The notes under the pieces were generated by a model. The model worked only from the letters and a program-made list of their open reading frames with translations, made no database searches and was not told where the DNA came from. A stretch of 39,338 bases of DNA, taken from positions 1 through 39,338 of the IMG/VR virus record IMGVR_UViG_3300047586_000160, one strand, 5' to 3'. Origin of the DNA: a virus. This document shows positions 8,487 through 17,204 of this stretch, piece by piece. A program made the position numbers and the translations under genes. Each line of letters begins with the position of its first letter. The stretch's first letter is position 1.

Positions 8487-8999
8487 TCACAGTTGGTCGT
8501 AGAGAGTGACGGTGAAGCCCACGAGGGCGCTCTGGAAGGTGTAGTCGGCCTTGTCGGGGGTGAGGTCACGCTGCCGCCAGTCGGTGCCCACCCAGTCGCA
8601 CGTGCCGATCACCAGCACGCCGGGTAGGCAGAGGACCTCTTTCACGGCGCGCACATAGCGGGCGATGGCTCGGGTGCTCTCGTTCTGCGTCGCGGCCCGC
8701 AGCACGATGCCGACGAAGATCCCATGTTTGCTGTCGTACTCGCCCGGCACGTTGCGTTCGCCGGGCTCCTCAGTGAGCGGCCAGATGCAGATGGTGGGCT
8801 GGGTGAAGGCGCCGAAGTCCTCTGCCTTCTTGGTGTCTGGCGGACGCATCTCGCACCAGTAGCCGGTGGTGGTGCTGGGCGCCGACAGCGGGATGGTGTT
8901 GCCGTAGGCCGATTGCAGCATGGCGCACTTGGTGGCCATGCCGGCTTTCAGCCTCGCCAGCACCGCGTCCATCACCTCTTCCACTCCGAGGAAGCTCAC
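8487..8999 (-). CDS. Tail terminator-like / head-tail completion protein
   Basis: The 170-residue product begins with an amphipathic helix (VEEVMDAVLARLKAGM) followed by alternating beta strands, the layout of tail terminator proteins that cap the tail tube. The position between a virion morphogenesis gene and the tail tube gene supports this. The GTG start at 8999 overlaps the preceding TGA. Longer forms reaching further upstream would overlap the neighbouring gene and have no ribosome binding site. Confidence 0.55.
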   Translation of the reverse strand: MSFLGVEEVMDAVLARLKAGMATKCAMLQSAYGNTIPLSAPSTTTGYWCEMRPPDTKKAEDFGAFTQPTICIWPLTEEPGERNVPGEYDSKHGIFVGIVLRAATQNESTRAIARYVRAVKEVLCLPGVLVIGTCDWVGTDWRQRDLTPDKADYTFQSALVGFTVTLYDQL

Positions 9000-9496
9000 A
9001 GGCCCCACCCGCTCTTGACGGCGGTCTCGTAAGCCCACTCTTCGACCAGACGGCGCCACGTAGCCCGCTCGCCGGCGCCGAAGGCGATCACCTTGCGCGC
9101 CGGCATCCCTCGTGTGTTGCCGCCGTCGAAGTAGCCGCCGTAAGCAAGCGCCGGTCCGCCACCGAGCCCGTAGTCGGCCGAGGTCTTGTGGACGTGCTGG
9201 GTGTAGCCGGCGCCGCCCGTCATGCCGGATCTAAGGAAGCCATGCAAGACGCCGATCATGCCTGGGAAGCCGTGCTCGGCTTTCCAGGCCGCGTAGGCCG
9301 GCGAGAGCGCCGCCCAGCCGCCGGACGCGCCGCCCTCGCTGGCGAACTGCTTCTGCATGGCGGCCTTGAACAGCTCGCCAAAGCCGGTGAACAAGCCGCG
9401 CATATCGCTGATGCCGGTGATGAGGCCGCGCACGCGGAACTTGAGCACCTCGGTGCTCGGGTCGGTGCGCAGGGTGAACTTGACGAACTCGGGCAT
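8996..9496 (-). CDS. Mu gpG-like virion morphogenesis protein
   Basis: The 166-residue protein contains the pattern GWAALSPAYAAWKA followed by GVLHGFLRSGM. This matches the phage virion morphogenesis family (Mu gpG, PF05069), where a tryptophan-rich LSPxYxxWK segment precedes a glycine turn and LR. Members act in joining head and tail. The ATG at 9496 overlaps the preceding stop. The neighbouring head genes (Mu-like portal and protease) also have Mu-type relatives, which fits. Confidence 0.7.
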   Translation of the reverse strand: MPEFVKFTLRTDPSTEVLKFRVRGLITGISDMRGLFTGFGELFKAAMQKQFASEGGASGGWAALSPAYAAWKAEHGFPGMIGVLHGFLRSGMTGGAGYTQHVHKTSADYGLGGGPALAYGGYFDGGNTRGMPARKVIAFGAGERATWRRLVEEWAYETAVKSGWGL

Positions 9497-9906
9497 CAGA
9501 ACCGCATCCCGTGTCTCGGGCGATCGCGACGGTCGTGGGCGTGATCCGTGAAGCCCTCGCCAAGATGTGGTGCGGCTACACCTGCTGGTGACTCCTCACG
9601 ACTGCGAAGTGTGTCCAACCCCTCGGAATATCGCTTCCAGTAGCGTGCAGTTTCCTCGTCCTTACCGAACTTGGCTTGTAGCGCAAGGGCGGCCACGCCG
9701 TAGCGGCAGGTGCTCTTGAGCCCAGCAAGCAGTACGGGATCCGTGATGGGAAGCTTGTAACCGAGACCTTGCAGGAGCGCGTCGATCTCGGCACTGATCT
9801 GTCTCGGGTAAGTGCCAGCCACTGTTTCGGTAGGCACCGTGGACGCGCCGAGCACAAGGCTCGGTGCCAGCGTGTTCGCCTCAGACCATGTGCAGTAGTC
9901 GGTCAC
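9496..9906 (-). CDS. Head-tail connector (gp6-like) protein
   Basis: This 136-residue, mainly helical protein follows the capsid genes in the slot of gp6-like head-tail adaptors. The first residues MTDYCTWSEANTLAP resemble the start of such adaptors, where an early segment reads (T/A)SVEDLKxYL. The last 30 residues are basic and probably disordered. The start is a GTG at 9906, four bases after the previous stop. The assignment is mostly from position. Confidence 0.5.
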   Translation of the reverse strand: MTDYCTWSEANTLAPSLVLGASTVPTETVAGTYPRQISAEIDALLQGLGYKLPITDPVLLAGLKSTCRYGVAALALQAKFGKDEETARYWKRYSEGLDTLRSREESPAGVAAPHLGEGFTDHAHDRRDRPRHGMRF

Positions 9907-9909
9907 GGC

Positions 9910-10251
9910 TCAGTCGACCTTGTCGCCCTCGCCGTCTGCGTCATCGTCACCGGCGGCGCGCGCGGCATCATCGGCCTCCAGCAGTTCGGTCAGGGCGAGC
10001 TTGCCGAGTAGGATCGTCGCGGGCAGTCCACGCTCCTTGCAGAGCGCGAACAGGTCACGCTTGCTCATGCCGGCGTACTGGCCAGCATCCTCCGGCTCGC
10101 CCTTGTCAGGCCGAAACTCGACGGCGCCGACGGCCACCAGGGGATCGTTCTCCTTCTTGCCGCCGGCAACGCGCTCGCCCAGGCCCCAGACGATGGCCTT
10201 GCCGTCTTTGTCCCGGCCCTCCACCTTGCCTCTGATCACGTAGTAGCCCAT
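9910..10251 (-). CDS. Small head-region protein with SAP/Rho-N-like C-terminal segment
   Basis: The 113-residue protein starts at the ATG at 10251 with a strong AAGGAGAG site. The N-terminal part is a small beta domain. Residues about 68-95 (GMSKRDLFALCKERGLPATI) look like a helix-extended-loop-helix of the SAP/Rho-N/HeH type found in phage head proteins. The C-terminus is an acidic tail. It is separated from the major capsid gene by a strong hairpin, so its expression may be set at that point. Confidence 0.5.
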   Translation of the reverse strand: MGYYVIRGKVEGRDKDGKAIVWGLGERVAGGKKENDPLVAVGAVEFRPDKGEPEDAGQYAGMSKRDLFALCKERGLPATILLGKLALTELLEADDAARAAGDDDADGEGDKVD

Positions 10252-10271
10252 GTCACTCTCCTTCGATTCCG

Positions 10272-10304
10272 GGGGGCCGGGGCGTCTTGCATGCCCCGGC
10301 CCCC
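10272..10304 (-). terminator. GC hairpin between major capsid gene and next gene
   Basis: A perfect 12-bp stem (10272-10283 with 10293-10304) encloses a nine-base loop just after the major capsid stop. There is no T-run after it on the minus strand, and the AAGGAG of the next gene follows shortly. It may attenuate read-through or protect the abundant capsid mRNA end. It shares the core CCCCGGCCCCCT with the hairpin at 24786-24828. Confidence 0.7.
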
Positions 10305-10319
10305 TCGTTCTGTCCGCGC

Positions 10320-11264
10320 TTACGGCGTGTAGACGGCCGTGAAGAGGTAGCCGGCTGCGGCGCAGACTGCCTTCTCGTCGGTGTAGTCGTCGACGTAGTG
10401 CACCCAGCTCTTGCGGCTCTGCACCCACTCGGGAGCGGAGACCTGGAAGCGGGCGACGCCGTCCACGTTCCAGACGAACGTGCGCATGGGCACGATGACG
10501 TGGCCGGCGTTGGCGTCGACGGACTCGGGGTAGTAGGCCCAGAGGGCGCTGTTGCCCCAGATGGGCACGAATGCCTGCGTGGCATCGTCCCAGTAGGAGC
10601 CGGTGCCGATCCAGATGCGCTTGATGCCCAGCACGGCCGCCACCTGCTCGGGTGTCGGGACCGCGTAGGGGCCCTGGGTGCCGAAGATCGCGACCTTGAT
10701 CGCCGTCATGGCGCGCAGAAGCTCCCACGCCGTGTCGCTGATGATCAGCGTGTTGACCTTCTGGCCGGTGGCGGGCTGCACGGCCGCGTTGGCCGTGAGG
10801 CGGTTGCCCCACGGGTCGGGGGTCGTGTCATCCCAGGGCGCCGGACTCTGCAGCGCGCTGGTCTGGGTGAAGGTGCCGGGATCGAACGCCGTGGCGGCGA
10901 TGCGCACCTCGGCCTGACGCATGATCGTGCCGGTGACGGCCGCGATGGCGTCGGCGGAGGGGTCCACCTGCGGGTCGGCGTTGGCGATGTCCTCCTTGGG
11001 CACGACGGCCTTGAGGCCATAGCCCTTGCAGTGGAACGGCTCGTGCGAGTAGCCCCACTCGATGCGGGCGTACTCATCGCCCGGCAAGCGGTCGATGTTG
11101 GCCAGGCGCATGGCCTTCTTGTCCGCCACCCAGTAGCGATTGCTCTGCTTGGTCGAGTTCAGGACCGGGGCCACCAGCTGCCCGATGGTCTCCAGCCCCA
11201 TGGCGTAGTCGAGCGCGAAACCCGAGAGGGCTGCGTCGATATGGAGGTCTTCAGGACGCGGCAT
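10320..11264 (-). CDS. Major capsid protein
   Basis: The 314-residue product occupies the major capsid position: after protease/scaffold and decoration genes, and followed by connectors. The N-terminal 35 residues are helical (the arm region in HK97-fold capsids), and the rest is mixed alpha/beta with a conserved-style C-terminal segment ending in YLFTAVYTP. There is no separate delta domain, since the scaffold is a different protein. The ATG at 11264 follows GAGAGGGGTG. The HK97 fold is assumed from phage class and cannot be seen directly. Confidence 0.75.
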   Translation of the reverse strand: MPRPEDLHIDAALSGFALDYAMGLETIGQLVAPVLNSTKQSNRYWVADKKAMRLANIDRLPGDEYARIEWGYSHEPFHCKGYGLKAVVPKEDIANADPQVDPSADAIAAVTGTIMRQAEVRIAATAFDPGTFTQTSALQSPAPWDDTTPDPWGNRLTANAAVQPATGQKVNTLIISDTAWELLRAMTAIKVAIFGTQGPYAVPTPEQVAAVLGIKRIWIGTGSYWDDATQAFVPIWGNSALWAYYPESVDANAGHVIVPMRTFVWNVDGVARFQVSAPEWVQSRKSWVHYVDDYTDEKAVCAAAGYLFTAVYTP

Positions 11265-11279
11265 TATCGCTCACCCCTC

Positions 11280-11696
11280 TCAGCTGCCGAAGATGCTGGG
11301 CGAGGCGTAGACGCCAGGCTGCACATCCACGATGATCACGCCTGTGCCACTGGCCAGGCCTTCTTGGGCGATGCCGAGGAACTCGACACCACCCGCGTCG
11401 CCGCCCTTCGTCTCGGCGACCTTGACGCCGACACCGTTGGCCGCGGACTTGATGCGGTCGCCGGCCGCGATGGCGGAACTCGCGTCGACGTAGACGGAGC
11501 ACTCGCCGCGCGTTACCACGGACGCCTGGTCGCCGTCGTGGGCCCTGTTCTTCAGGACACCGAGACAACGCTGGCCGGCGCCACAGATGGCGACCACACC
11601 GGCCGCCGAGAGCTTGACGATGCGGTACTGGTAGTGGTGCAGGCTGCCGCTCGCCCGGTAGGTCTTGTCGCTCGTCTCACCGCGTGGAAGGAACAC
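11280..11696 (-). CDS. Capsid decoration protein (DUF2190-like)
   Basis: A 138-residue small-residue-rich protein with a beta-barrel look: VAICGAGQRCLGVLKN, then an alternating V/T pattern and AAGDRIKSAANGVGVKV. These segments are typical in style of DUF2190 capsid cement or decoration proteins, which lie next to the major capsid gene in many siphoviruses. The start is a GTG at 11696, three bases after the protease stop. It probably binds the outer capsid surface. Confidence 0.6.
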   Translation of the reverse strand: MFLPRGETSDKTYRASGSLHHYQYRIVKLSAAGVVAICGAGQRCLGVLKNRAHDGDQASVVTRGECSVYVDASSAIAAGDRIKSAANGVGVKVAETKGGDAGGVEFLGIAQEGLASGTGVIIVDVQPGVYASPSIFGS

Positions 11697-11699
11697 GGA

Positions 11700-12182
11700 T
11701 CAGCCCTCCTTGCCCTCGCGGAACGCGAGGTAGCGCTCGGCGAGATCGGGGTCTTCGGAGAGCACGAGGCGACGGGCCGTGGTGTGGTCGACGCCATCCT
11801 TGGCCTTGCGTGCCTCGATCTTCTCCGCCAGCTCGACGCTGGCGTTCTTGCCGGTGTCCTCCGGGAGGTCCGGCTTCTGGCTCTTGCCCCGCTCGGCGAG
11901 GTCGATGACCTTGGACTTGCGCCCGTCGATCATCTCGGTCGCGCGCTGTGCGTCGACTTCGGCCAGACCCAGGTAGCCGTCGCGCTCCGATGGAGCGATG
12001 CGGCCTTCCTTGATGGCCTCGTCGAGCTTGAGCGTCACTGCGCCGACCACCGTCTTGTGCTCGTTCTCGGCGAGCTTGGTGACGGCGTCGTCGCGCTCCT
12101 TGGCGACCTTGCGGACCTCGGCGAGGATCAGGGCATCGTCGGAGCCCTCGCTGAGCTTCAACAGCTCGGTGAGTTCAGACAT
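11700..12182 (-). CDS. Nested scaffold protein from an internal start
   Basis: Inside the protease gene and in the same frame, an ATG at 12182 is preceded by AAGGAG with nine bases between them. It would give a 160-residue coiled-coil protein identical to the C-terminal part of the longer product. Lambda C/Nu3 and Mu I/Z make scaffold in just this way. The site is seen; its use is inference from the related systems. Confidence 0.55.
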   Translation of the reverse strand: MSELTELLKLSEGSDDALILAEVRKVAKERDDAVTKLAENEHKTVVGAVTLKLDEAIKEGRIAPSERDGYLGLAEVDAQRATEMIDGRKSKVIDLAERGKSQKPDLPEDTGKNASVELAEKIEARKAKDGVDHTTARRLVLSEDPDLAERYLAFREGKEG

Positions 12183-13223
12183 GCGCTTCTTCTCCTTGCC
12201 TTGTGTGGACTGTCCGTCGACTCCCGCGTGGGAAGCGCCGTCGGCGAGCTGCTCGCCACTCGCGCCGCCTGTCGGGCTCGGCTCTGACAGGGATGGACTG
12301 ACGGGGATATAGCTCGTCTCCCGCTTGACCTCGACCGGCTGGCCGAAGGTGATGCCGGATGCGTCTCGCACGTAGCTGACGCGGTAGGTACGGGTGGGCG
12401 AATCCATCGGCGATGAGACGCTGTAGACGGCCCAGTCGTCACCGAAGTCCTCTGCCCAGCAAGCAGAGCCGACAAGATCGCCGAGAGCCTGCTCGAGTTC
12501 GGCGCGGAGGTCGTTGTAGGAGTCCTCGGCCAGCGTGTGCGCGGAGGCCTTGGCCTTGACCTCGCGCATCATCGTGCGGATGGCCGCGATACCGGTCTTG
12601 CCCTTCAACTGCTCGGAGAGCTTGGCCAGCAGGCCGTCGATCTCGTCGATGAGGGAAGCGGCGGGGTCGTCGGCGGCCGCGAGCGCGATCTCGGATAGGG
12701 CGATCTCGGCCAGGGGTGTGCGTTCGGCCGCGGCGATCGCCTTGGTCGCATCCAGTACCGGCGGCATGATCTTCATGACCGGCTTGTTGGTCAGCACGCC
12801 GCCCTGGAGGACCCAGTCATATGTCTGGCCGGTGTTGGTCTTCAGTTCTCCGGCCTCGATGGACACGTAGCGGAAGGCGCCGGTATTGACGGCCTCAGCA
12901 CCGGGTTCGGTCCAGTCAGCGTCTGCCCAGAGTGCGTCGCCCTCGTGGCCTTGCCAGGAGTAGGGACCGATGTGCAGCCCGCGCACCCAGAAGCCGGCGG
13001 CCGCCGCGACGTTGTGCGTGCCGGCGACGGAGAACTGCACGTCGGTCCCCAGCACACCAGCGTCGAAGTTAGCCACCAGTTCATCCGCCAGCTCGCGTGT
13101 GAGCGGCAGCTTCGGGTAGCGCGGGTCGTTGCTCGTCCAGTTGCCGATCGGGAAGAGCATCACGGTCGTGGTCTCGCCGGCCTTGACGGACTCGGCGAGC
13201 CGATAGAGGTCGGCGGGCTTCAT
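11700..13223 (-). CDS. Mu I-like prohead protease fused to scaffold
   Basis: The 507-residue protein has two parts. Residues 1-165 resemble Mu protein I-like prohead proteases, with the typical segment NWTSNDPRYPKLPLTRELADEL, the conserved THNVAAAAGFWVRGL and a later VEAGELKTNTG-like stretch. A middle linker rich in serine, proline and glycine (about 305-345) joins a charged coiled-coil tail (348-507) of scaffold type. The ATG at 13223 overlaps the previous stop (ATGA). An internal start before the coiled-coil part is annotated separately. The portal, this protein and the gpG-like protein all point to a Mu-type head module. Confidence 0.75.
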   Translation of the reverse strand: MKPADLYRLAESVKAGETTTVMLFPIGNWTSNDPRYPKLPLTRELADELVANFDAGVLGTDVQFSVAGTHNVAAAAGFWVRGLHIGPYSWQGHEGDALWADADWTEPGAEAVNTGAFRYVSIEAGELKTNTGQTYDWVLQGGVLTNKPVMKIMPPVLDATKAIAAAERTPLAEIALSEIALAAADDPAASLIDEIDGLLAKLSEQLKGKTGIAAIRTMMREVKAKASAHTLAEDSYNDLRAELEQALGDLVGSACWAEDFGDDWAVYSVSSPMDSPTRTYRVSYVRDASGITFGQPVEVKRETSYIPVSPSLSEPSPTGGASGEQLADGASHAGVDGQSTQGKEKKRMSELTELLKLSEGSDDALILAEVRKVAKERDDAVTKLAENEHKTVVGAVTLKLDEAIKEGRIAPSERDGYLGLAEVDAQRATEMIDGRKSKVIDLAERGKSQKPDLPEDTGKNASVELAEKIEARKAKDGVDHTTARRLVLSEDPDLAERYLAFREGKEG

Positions 13224-13387
13224 TGCTTACCTCTCTTCTTAGCCTTGACCTTGAAGCCGCCGTCCTTGCGACGACGGACGATCACTCTCCGATAGCCCAA
13301 GGCGAGGGCTTCGAGCACGGCGATACCAACACCCTCGATGGCATCGACGACCGGCTTCTTGCCGACCTTCCACCCACTCGTGCTCAT
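13220..13387 (-). CDS. Small basic protein between portal and protease genes
   Basis: A 55-residue lysine- and arginine-rich protein that starts at the ATG at 13387 (overlapping the portal stop) and ends overlapping the protease start. It holds one hydrophobic helix (GIAVLEALALGY) and a basic tail. It is coupled on both sides, so it is likely translated, but I recognise no family. Confidence 0.55.
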   Translation of the reverse strand: MSTSGWKVGKKPVVDAIEGVGIAVLEALALGYRRVIVRRRKDGGFKVKAKKRGKQ

Positions 13388-15681
13388 GCGCCTTCCTTCA
13401 GCTCGAAGAACCACTCGCAGCGGCAGTTGCCGCCGCCCTCGCAGTCCGGGTTGTTGATGACCGAGGCCGCGTAATCCAGGTCGGTCGTCTCGGTGCCGTC
13501 GTCGTCCTCGCAGACCTGGCAGGTGTTGTCGTCGAGGATGGCCGAGAGGAAGGCAACGGAGATCTGGTCGCGATTGGCGAGCGCGTAGTCGGCGCGGCCG
13601 AGGGCCATGATGTGGCTGACGGTGAGGCCGGCGCGCAGAGCAGCGGCATCGCTGGCGCGGGTGACCATCTCGATCAGCGCTTCCTGGCTGAGCTTGGTGG
13701 CTAGCGCCCGCATGGCCTCAGCGGCGATCGCGGCCTGCGTCGCGGAGGCGATCTGGCGAGCTGTGACGGCGGCCTGGGCGTCGATGTAGGCCGGCAGATC
13801 GCCATACCAGGTGGGCGGTGCAGTTTCGCCGGATGCGGGACGCAGACGAGGCGATTTCGGGGCGGCCAGCGTTGTGGCGTTTGCGTGCTGGGCGACCTGC
13901 GTGGCGACTGGAGTGCCGGACTTCTGGCGCGCGAGCTCGTCGCGGACCTGCTGCTGGCCCGCAGTGGAGGCCTCCGCGTAGACGCCCCTGATGTCGGCCG
14001 CGAGCTTGTCGACCATCGGTGACTTCTGCTGCGCGAGCGCCGCGACCTTGGTCACATCACCCGTCGCGATCGCGGTCTGGGCCCGACGCACCAATTCCGC
14101 CACCATGGCGTTGCGGGTGGCCTGGGTCGCCGTGCGTAGCGTCGTGGGCCCCTCGTCGATGCGCTGGGCGATCTCGGCGAGATTCGCGTAGCACTCGAGC
14201 GGGGTGAGCGGCCGCCAGTAGTCGTCTGCCAGGTCAAGGTGCTCGGCCGCAGCTATGGGCGCCGGCTCGCCTCCTTGCGGCTGGGAGGCATCAGCCGGCG
14301 CCGGCTCTGCCGGAGGAGACGCTTTGCCGGCGCCCGTCTTTGGCCCGGCCTGGCTATCGTCCCGCTCGGGCATGTCGAGCTCTTCACGTATCCAGGCCCA
14401 GTCGCGCTCGCCGAAGGGCATGCCAGCCTGGTTGAGCTGATAGAGGGCAAGCGCGAAGACCTTGAGGTCCATCTTCGCGAGGGGAGCAAAGCGGAGCTTG
14501 GGCACGTAGTCGTCGGCGCCGGCGAAGTTGTAGTCCACCATCTGGTGGATAAGGCCCTCGGGAGCGTTGAGGGTGTCCTCGAGGTCTGTGGCGATGCCGT
14601 TGAGTGAGTCGGTGAACTCGTCGGCGAGCGTGCGCGAGAGCGCATACGAGCCGCTGGATGTCTTGCCTAGGTCGCGGAACTCAGCGATCGCCACGCTCGT
14701 GAGGTCCAGGTCGAAGCTGGTCTTGACGTCTATCAACTCCTTGACCGAGACCTGCGGATACATGATCTCGACCTTGGCTCCTGGCGGAAGGTTGAAGTAG
14801 CTCTTCTCCGAGAGGCAGAAGGCCTCGAGGGCGGCGTCCATCTCGTCGGCCTGGCTCACGCCGGTTTCCGCGTCTACCGGCCAGCCAGTCTCCGGTGCGG
14901 TCGCGATCGGTGTGCCATTGCCGCGGTCGGAGGCGATCAGCAGCTGGACCTCGAGGTGCTCCTTGCCGAACCAGGGCTTGAACATCGGCCGCAGCAGTGA
15001 GTGGCCGCACCAGTCGTCGCCCTCGCGCTCGTGGACGAACCAGACCAACTTCTCGCTGGAGATCGGGTCTACCGCCGTACCGCTGACCATCGTCTGCTGG
15101 ATGTGGTCGATGCGGCCCTTGAGGACGTAGATGTCGTCCGCGCGAATCGTGGCCGGCGGGCGGTAGGCGAGTCGATCGACCCAGGCCTTACCGTCGCGGA
15201 TCTCCCAGCAGATCTCGAACGGTGCGAAGCCGTGAGCGAGGTAGAGCAGCCACATGTATGCGTTGGCCCGCCAGCCACCGAAGAGGCCATCGAACAGGTT
15301 GCCTTCGACCGCCTTGGCGATCTCGACGGCGCGCGGGTCCTTCTTGCCGGTCTTCGGATCGGCCTCGCCGGCCGCTTCGATGCGGGGCTCAGCGCTGATG
15401 ATCGGCAGCCGCATGGCTCGCAGCAGGCCGGCCACCTTGGGGTCCGAGTAGCGCATGCGGTCGTAGAGCTCGTAGCCGCGGCGCTCGTAGAGCTCCCAGT
15501 TCCGCTCCAGGCTGTGCAGCCGCTTGGCAAGCGCCTTGTTCTTGACGCTGCCCCCGACGGTGTAGCCCTGGCCGGTGTCACCACGCTCTTGGGTGTCGGG
15601 CTGCGCGGGGGTCGGCTGCTCCGCCAGCTCGAGCGCCGGCGGCCTGCGGAAGATGCGGCCGAATGGTGAGAAGAAGCTCAC
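13384..15681 (-). CDS. Portal protein (DUF935/Mu gp29-like) fused to MuF minor head domain
   Basis: The 765-residue protein is long for a portal. Residues about 45-420 resemble Mu-type portals: RYSDPKVAGLLRAMRLPI, then GFAPFEICWE, RPPATI, and EKLVWFVHEREGDDWCGHSLLRP. Residues about 420-480 are a proline-rich linker. The last 300 residues are helical and end in the MuF-type block LDDNTCQVCEDDDGTE with the terminal NCRCEWFFEL, as in SPP1 gp7/Mu gpF. Portals form the DNA gate; MuF proteins are minor head proteins. They are usually separate genes, so this is a natural fusion or one that arose here. The start is GTG at 15681. Confidence 0.8.
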   Translation of the reverse strand: MSFFSPFGRIFRRPPALELAEQPTPAQPDTQERGDTGQGYTVGGSVKNKALAKRLHSLERNWELYERRGYELYDRMRYSDPKVAGLLRAMRLPIISAEPRIEAAGEADPKTGKKDPRAVEIAKAVEGNLFDGLFGGWRANAYMWLLYLAHGFAPFEICWEIRDGKAWVDRLAYRPPATIRADDIYVLKGRIDHIQQTMVSGTAVDPISSEKLVWFVHEREGDDWCGHSLLRPMFKPWFGKEHLEVQLLIASDRGNGTPIATAPETGWPVDAETGVSQADEMDAALEAFCLSEKSYFNLPPGAKVEIMYPQVSVKELIDVKTSFDLDLTSVAIAEFRDLGKTSSGSYALSRTLADEFTDSLNGIATDLEDTLNAPEGLIHQMVDYNFAGADDYVPKLRFAPLAKMDLKVFALALYQLNQAGMPFGERDWAWIREELDMPERDDSQAGPKTGAGKASPPAEPAPADASQPQGGEPAPIAAAEHLDLADDYWRPLTPLECYANLAEIAQRIDEGPTTLRTATQATRNAMVAELVRRAQTAIATGDVTKVAALAQQKSPMVDKLAADIRGVYAEASTAGQQQVRDELARQKSGTPVATQVAQHANATTLAAPKSPRLRPASGETAPPTWYGDLPAYIDAQAAVTARQIASATQAAIAAEAMRALATKLSQEALIEMVTRASDAAALRAGLTVSHIMALGRADYALANRDQISVAFLSAILDDNTCQVCEDDDGTETTDLDYAASVINNPDCEGGGNCRCEWFFELKEGA

Positions 15682-15731
15682 GCGATGAGCCTACGGGAGG
15701 AGCTGTTCCCCTCTTTTCGAGCGTGGCTCGA

Positions 15732-17204
15732 TTAGAACTGGCGTCCGATGAGGCCTGCACTGCGGGGCCGGCCGCCAGCGATGCGGGTGTGCGTTGTTGC
15801 CGGCCGCCGGTTGTTCACGTACCAATAGCGCAGCGCATCCAGCGGATGCGAGAAGACGGGGTGCTTCTGTGCATAGACGTTAGGATCGTTCTTGTCAGGA
15901 GGCATCTGGGAGAGTGCCCGGATGAGCTTCACACAGCGCGGGTGCACGACGAGTGGTATGTCGGGGTCGGCGATCGAGTTCTTCATTAGGTCGCAGCCGT
16001 CGCGCACGCTGGACACGTTGCCGAGCGGCTGAAACCCAGCTGCGCGCATCACCTCGAACTCGCTGCGTGATGTCTGTGAATTGCGGCTCTTGCCGGCAGG
16101 ATCGCAGTATGCCGTGTGAGTGTGACGCACCAGTTCGACACCCTCAGCGGTCAGCAGTTCGGCCTCCGTGCGCCGGATTCCCTGGGCGAACTCTGGCGTC
16201 GGAAGATCCTCGGGCCCGTACTCGGCAAAGACGAACGGCTGGCCTGCCGGCGAGACCTGGAGCCACAGACAGAACGGATGCACCAAGCCGAAGTCCACGC
16301 CGTTCGATGTCGACCAGTTGGGCACGATGTCGAACTTGCGTACGTTGCGCTCACGGGTGAACCGCTTGAAGTAGTTGCCCTCCACCGGCCGGAAGACGTC
16401 CTCAACGGTTCGCGCGAGCTCGCGTCTGGCGAGATCCGGATCTGGGGCCTCATCCACATTGACACGGAACCACTCGGCATCACGCCGTGGGTCGGCAGAG
16501 GCCGGCGTGAAGTGAGGTCTCCATTTGCCGCGGCCGGCCAGCGCCGAACTGTAGAGCTCGTGGAAGTCGTCCTCGTCAGATTCCCCTGTGCTGACCACCG
16601 TCACCCTCGAGGCCCCATGCTCGAGCGCCGCGAGTTGCTTCTTCGGCCAGGGCCAGAAGGCGTACTCGTCCGCCAAGGACCAGTAGGCCGCCTCACCGCG
16701 GGCAATCGACTGCGTCGCCGTCAGCGCCTGGTAGTGGCTGCCGTTGGCCAGAGTAAGGCTCTTGAGCGTCTTGCTGGCGATAGCAGGACGCCACTGCTCC
16801 GGCATCGGCGATTCGGGCAACACGCTCATGTGCGGCGGGTCGCTCTCTGGATCATAGCCCCAGAGGTAGAGCAGCCGGCGGATAGCGTCCTTGGCGTAGT
16901 CCTCGTTCTGGCGGGCGATGGGAAAGAGGCGGTGGCCCCAGAAGGTGCCGGCGTGTGCCATCGCCGCGAGCACGACCCACGTGGCGCCGATCTGCCGTCC
17001 CTTGGGCCAGACGACGAACGGGTCGCGCAGGATGGCCGCCAACGCCACTTCTTGGCCGGGCCAGAGTTCAAAGGGGATGAGATTCCCCGTCTCCTTCTCG
17101 ACGATCAGGCAGTGGCGCGTGAAATACGCCGCTTCACGGCGGGCGTGTTCGCAGTTGCTGGCCGCCAGAATAGGGGGAAGGCTATCCGTTCGTGAGCTTG
17201 ACAC
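15732..17204 (-). CDS. terL: Terminase large subunit
   Basis: The 490-residue protein is the packaging motor. The ATPase P-loop is the deviant KGRQIGAT at residues 68-75, where the lysine sits at the start of the loop and not after the last glycine, as in KARQxGxS-type terminases. Walker B is SLADEYA (about 176-182). The nuclease domain shows the RNase H-fold acids D304 (GVDFG), D368 (YCDPAG) and D456 (HPLDALRYW). I chose the GTG at 17204, which overlaps the small-subunit gene by 23 bases. The frame is open further upstream, but that part is out-of-frame small-subunit sequence. Confidence 0.9.
   Translation of the reverse strand: MSSSRTDSLPPILAASNCEHARREAAYFTRHCLIVEKETGNLIPFELWPGQEVALAAILRDPFVVWPKGRQIGATWVVLAAMAHAGTFWGHRLFPIARQNEDYAKDAIRRLLYLWGYDPESDPPHMSVLPESPMPEQWRPAIASKTLKSLTLANGSHYQALTATQSIARGEAAYWSLADEYAFWPWPKKQLAALEHGASRVTVVSTGESDEDDFHELYSSALAGRGKWRPHFTPASADPRRDAEWFRVNVDEAPDPDLARRELARTVEDVFRPVEGNYFKRFTRERNVRKFDIVPNWSTSNGVDFGLVHPFCLWLQVSPAGQPFVFAEYGPEDLPTPEFAQGIRRTEAELLTAEGVELVRHTHTAYCDPAGKSRNSQTSRSEFEVMRAAGFQPLGNVSSVRDGCDLMKNSIADPDIPLVVHPRCVKLIRALSQMPPDKNDPNVYAQKHPVFSHPLDALRYWYVNNRRPATTHTRIAGGRPRSAGLIGRQF

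Noticed and set aside
10287-12287. 666-codon plus-strand open frame
   Set aside because: It is the complement of the capsid, decoration and protease genes; GC-rich third positions keep antisense frames open. No start site or domain supports it.
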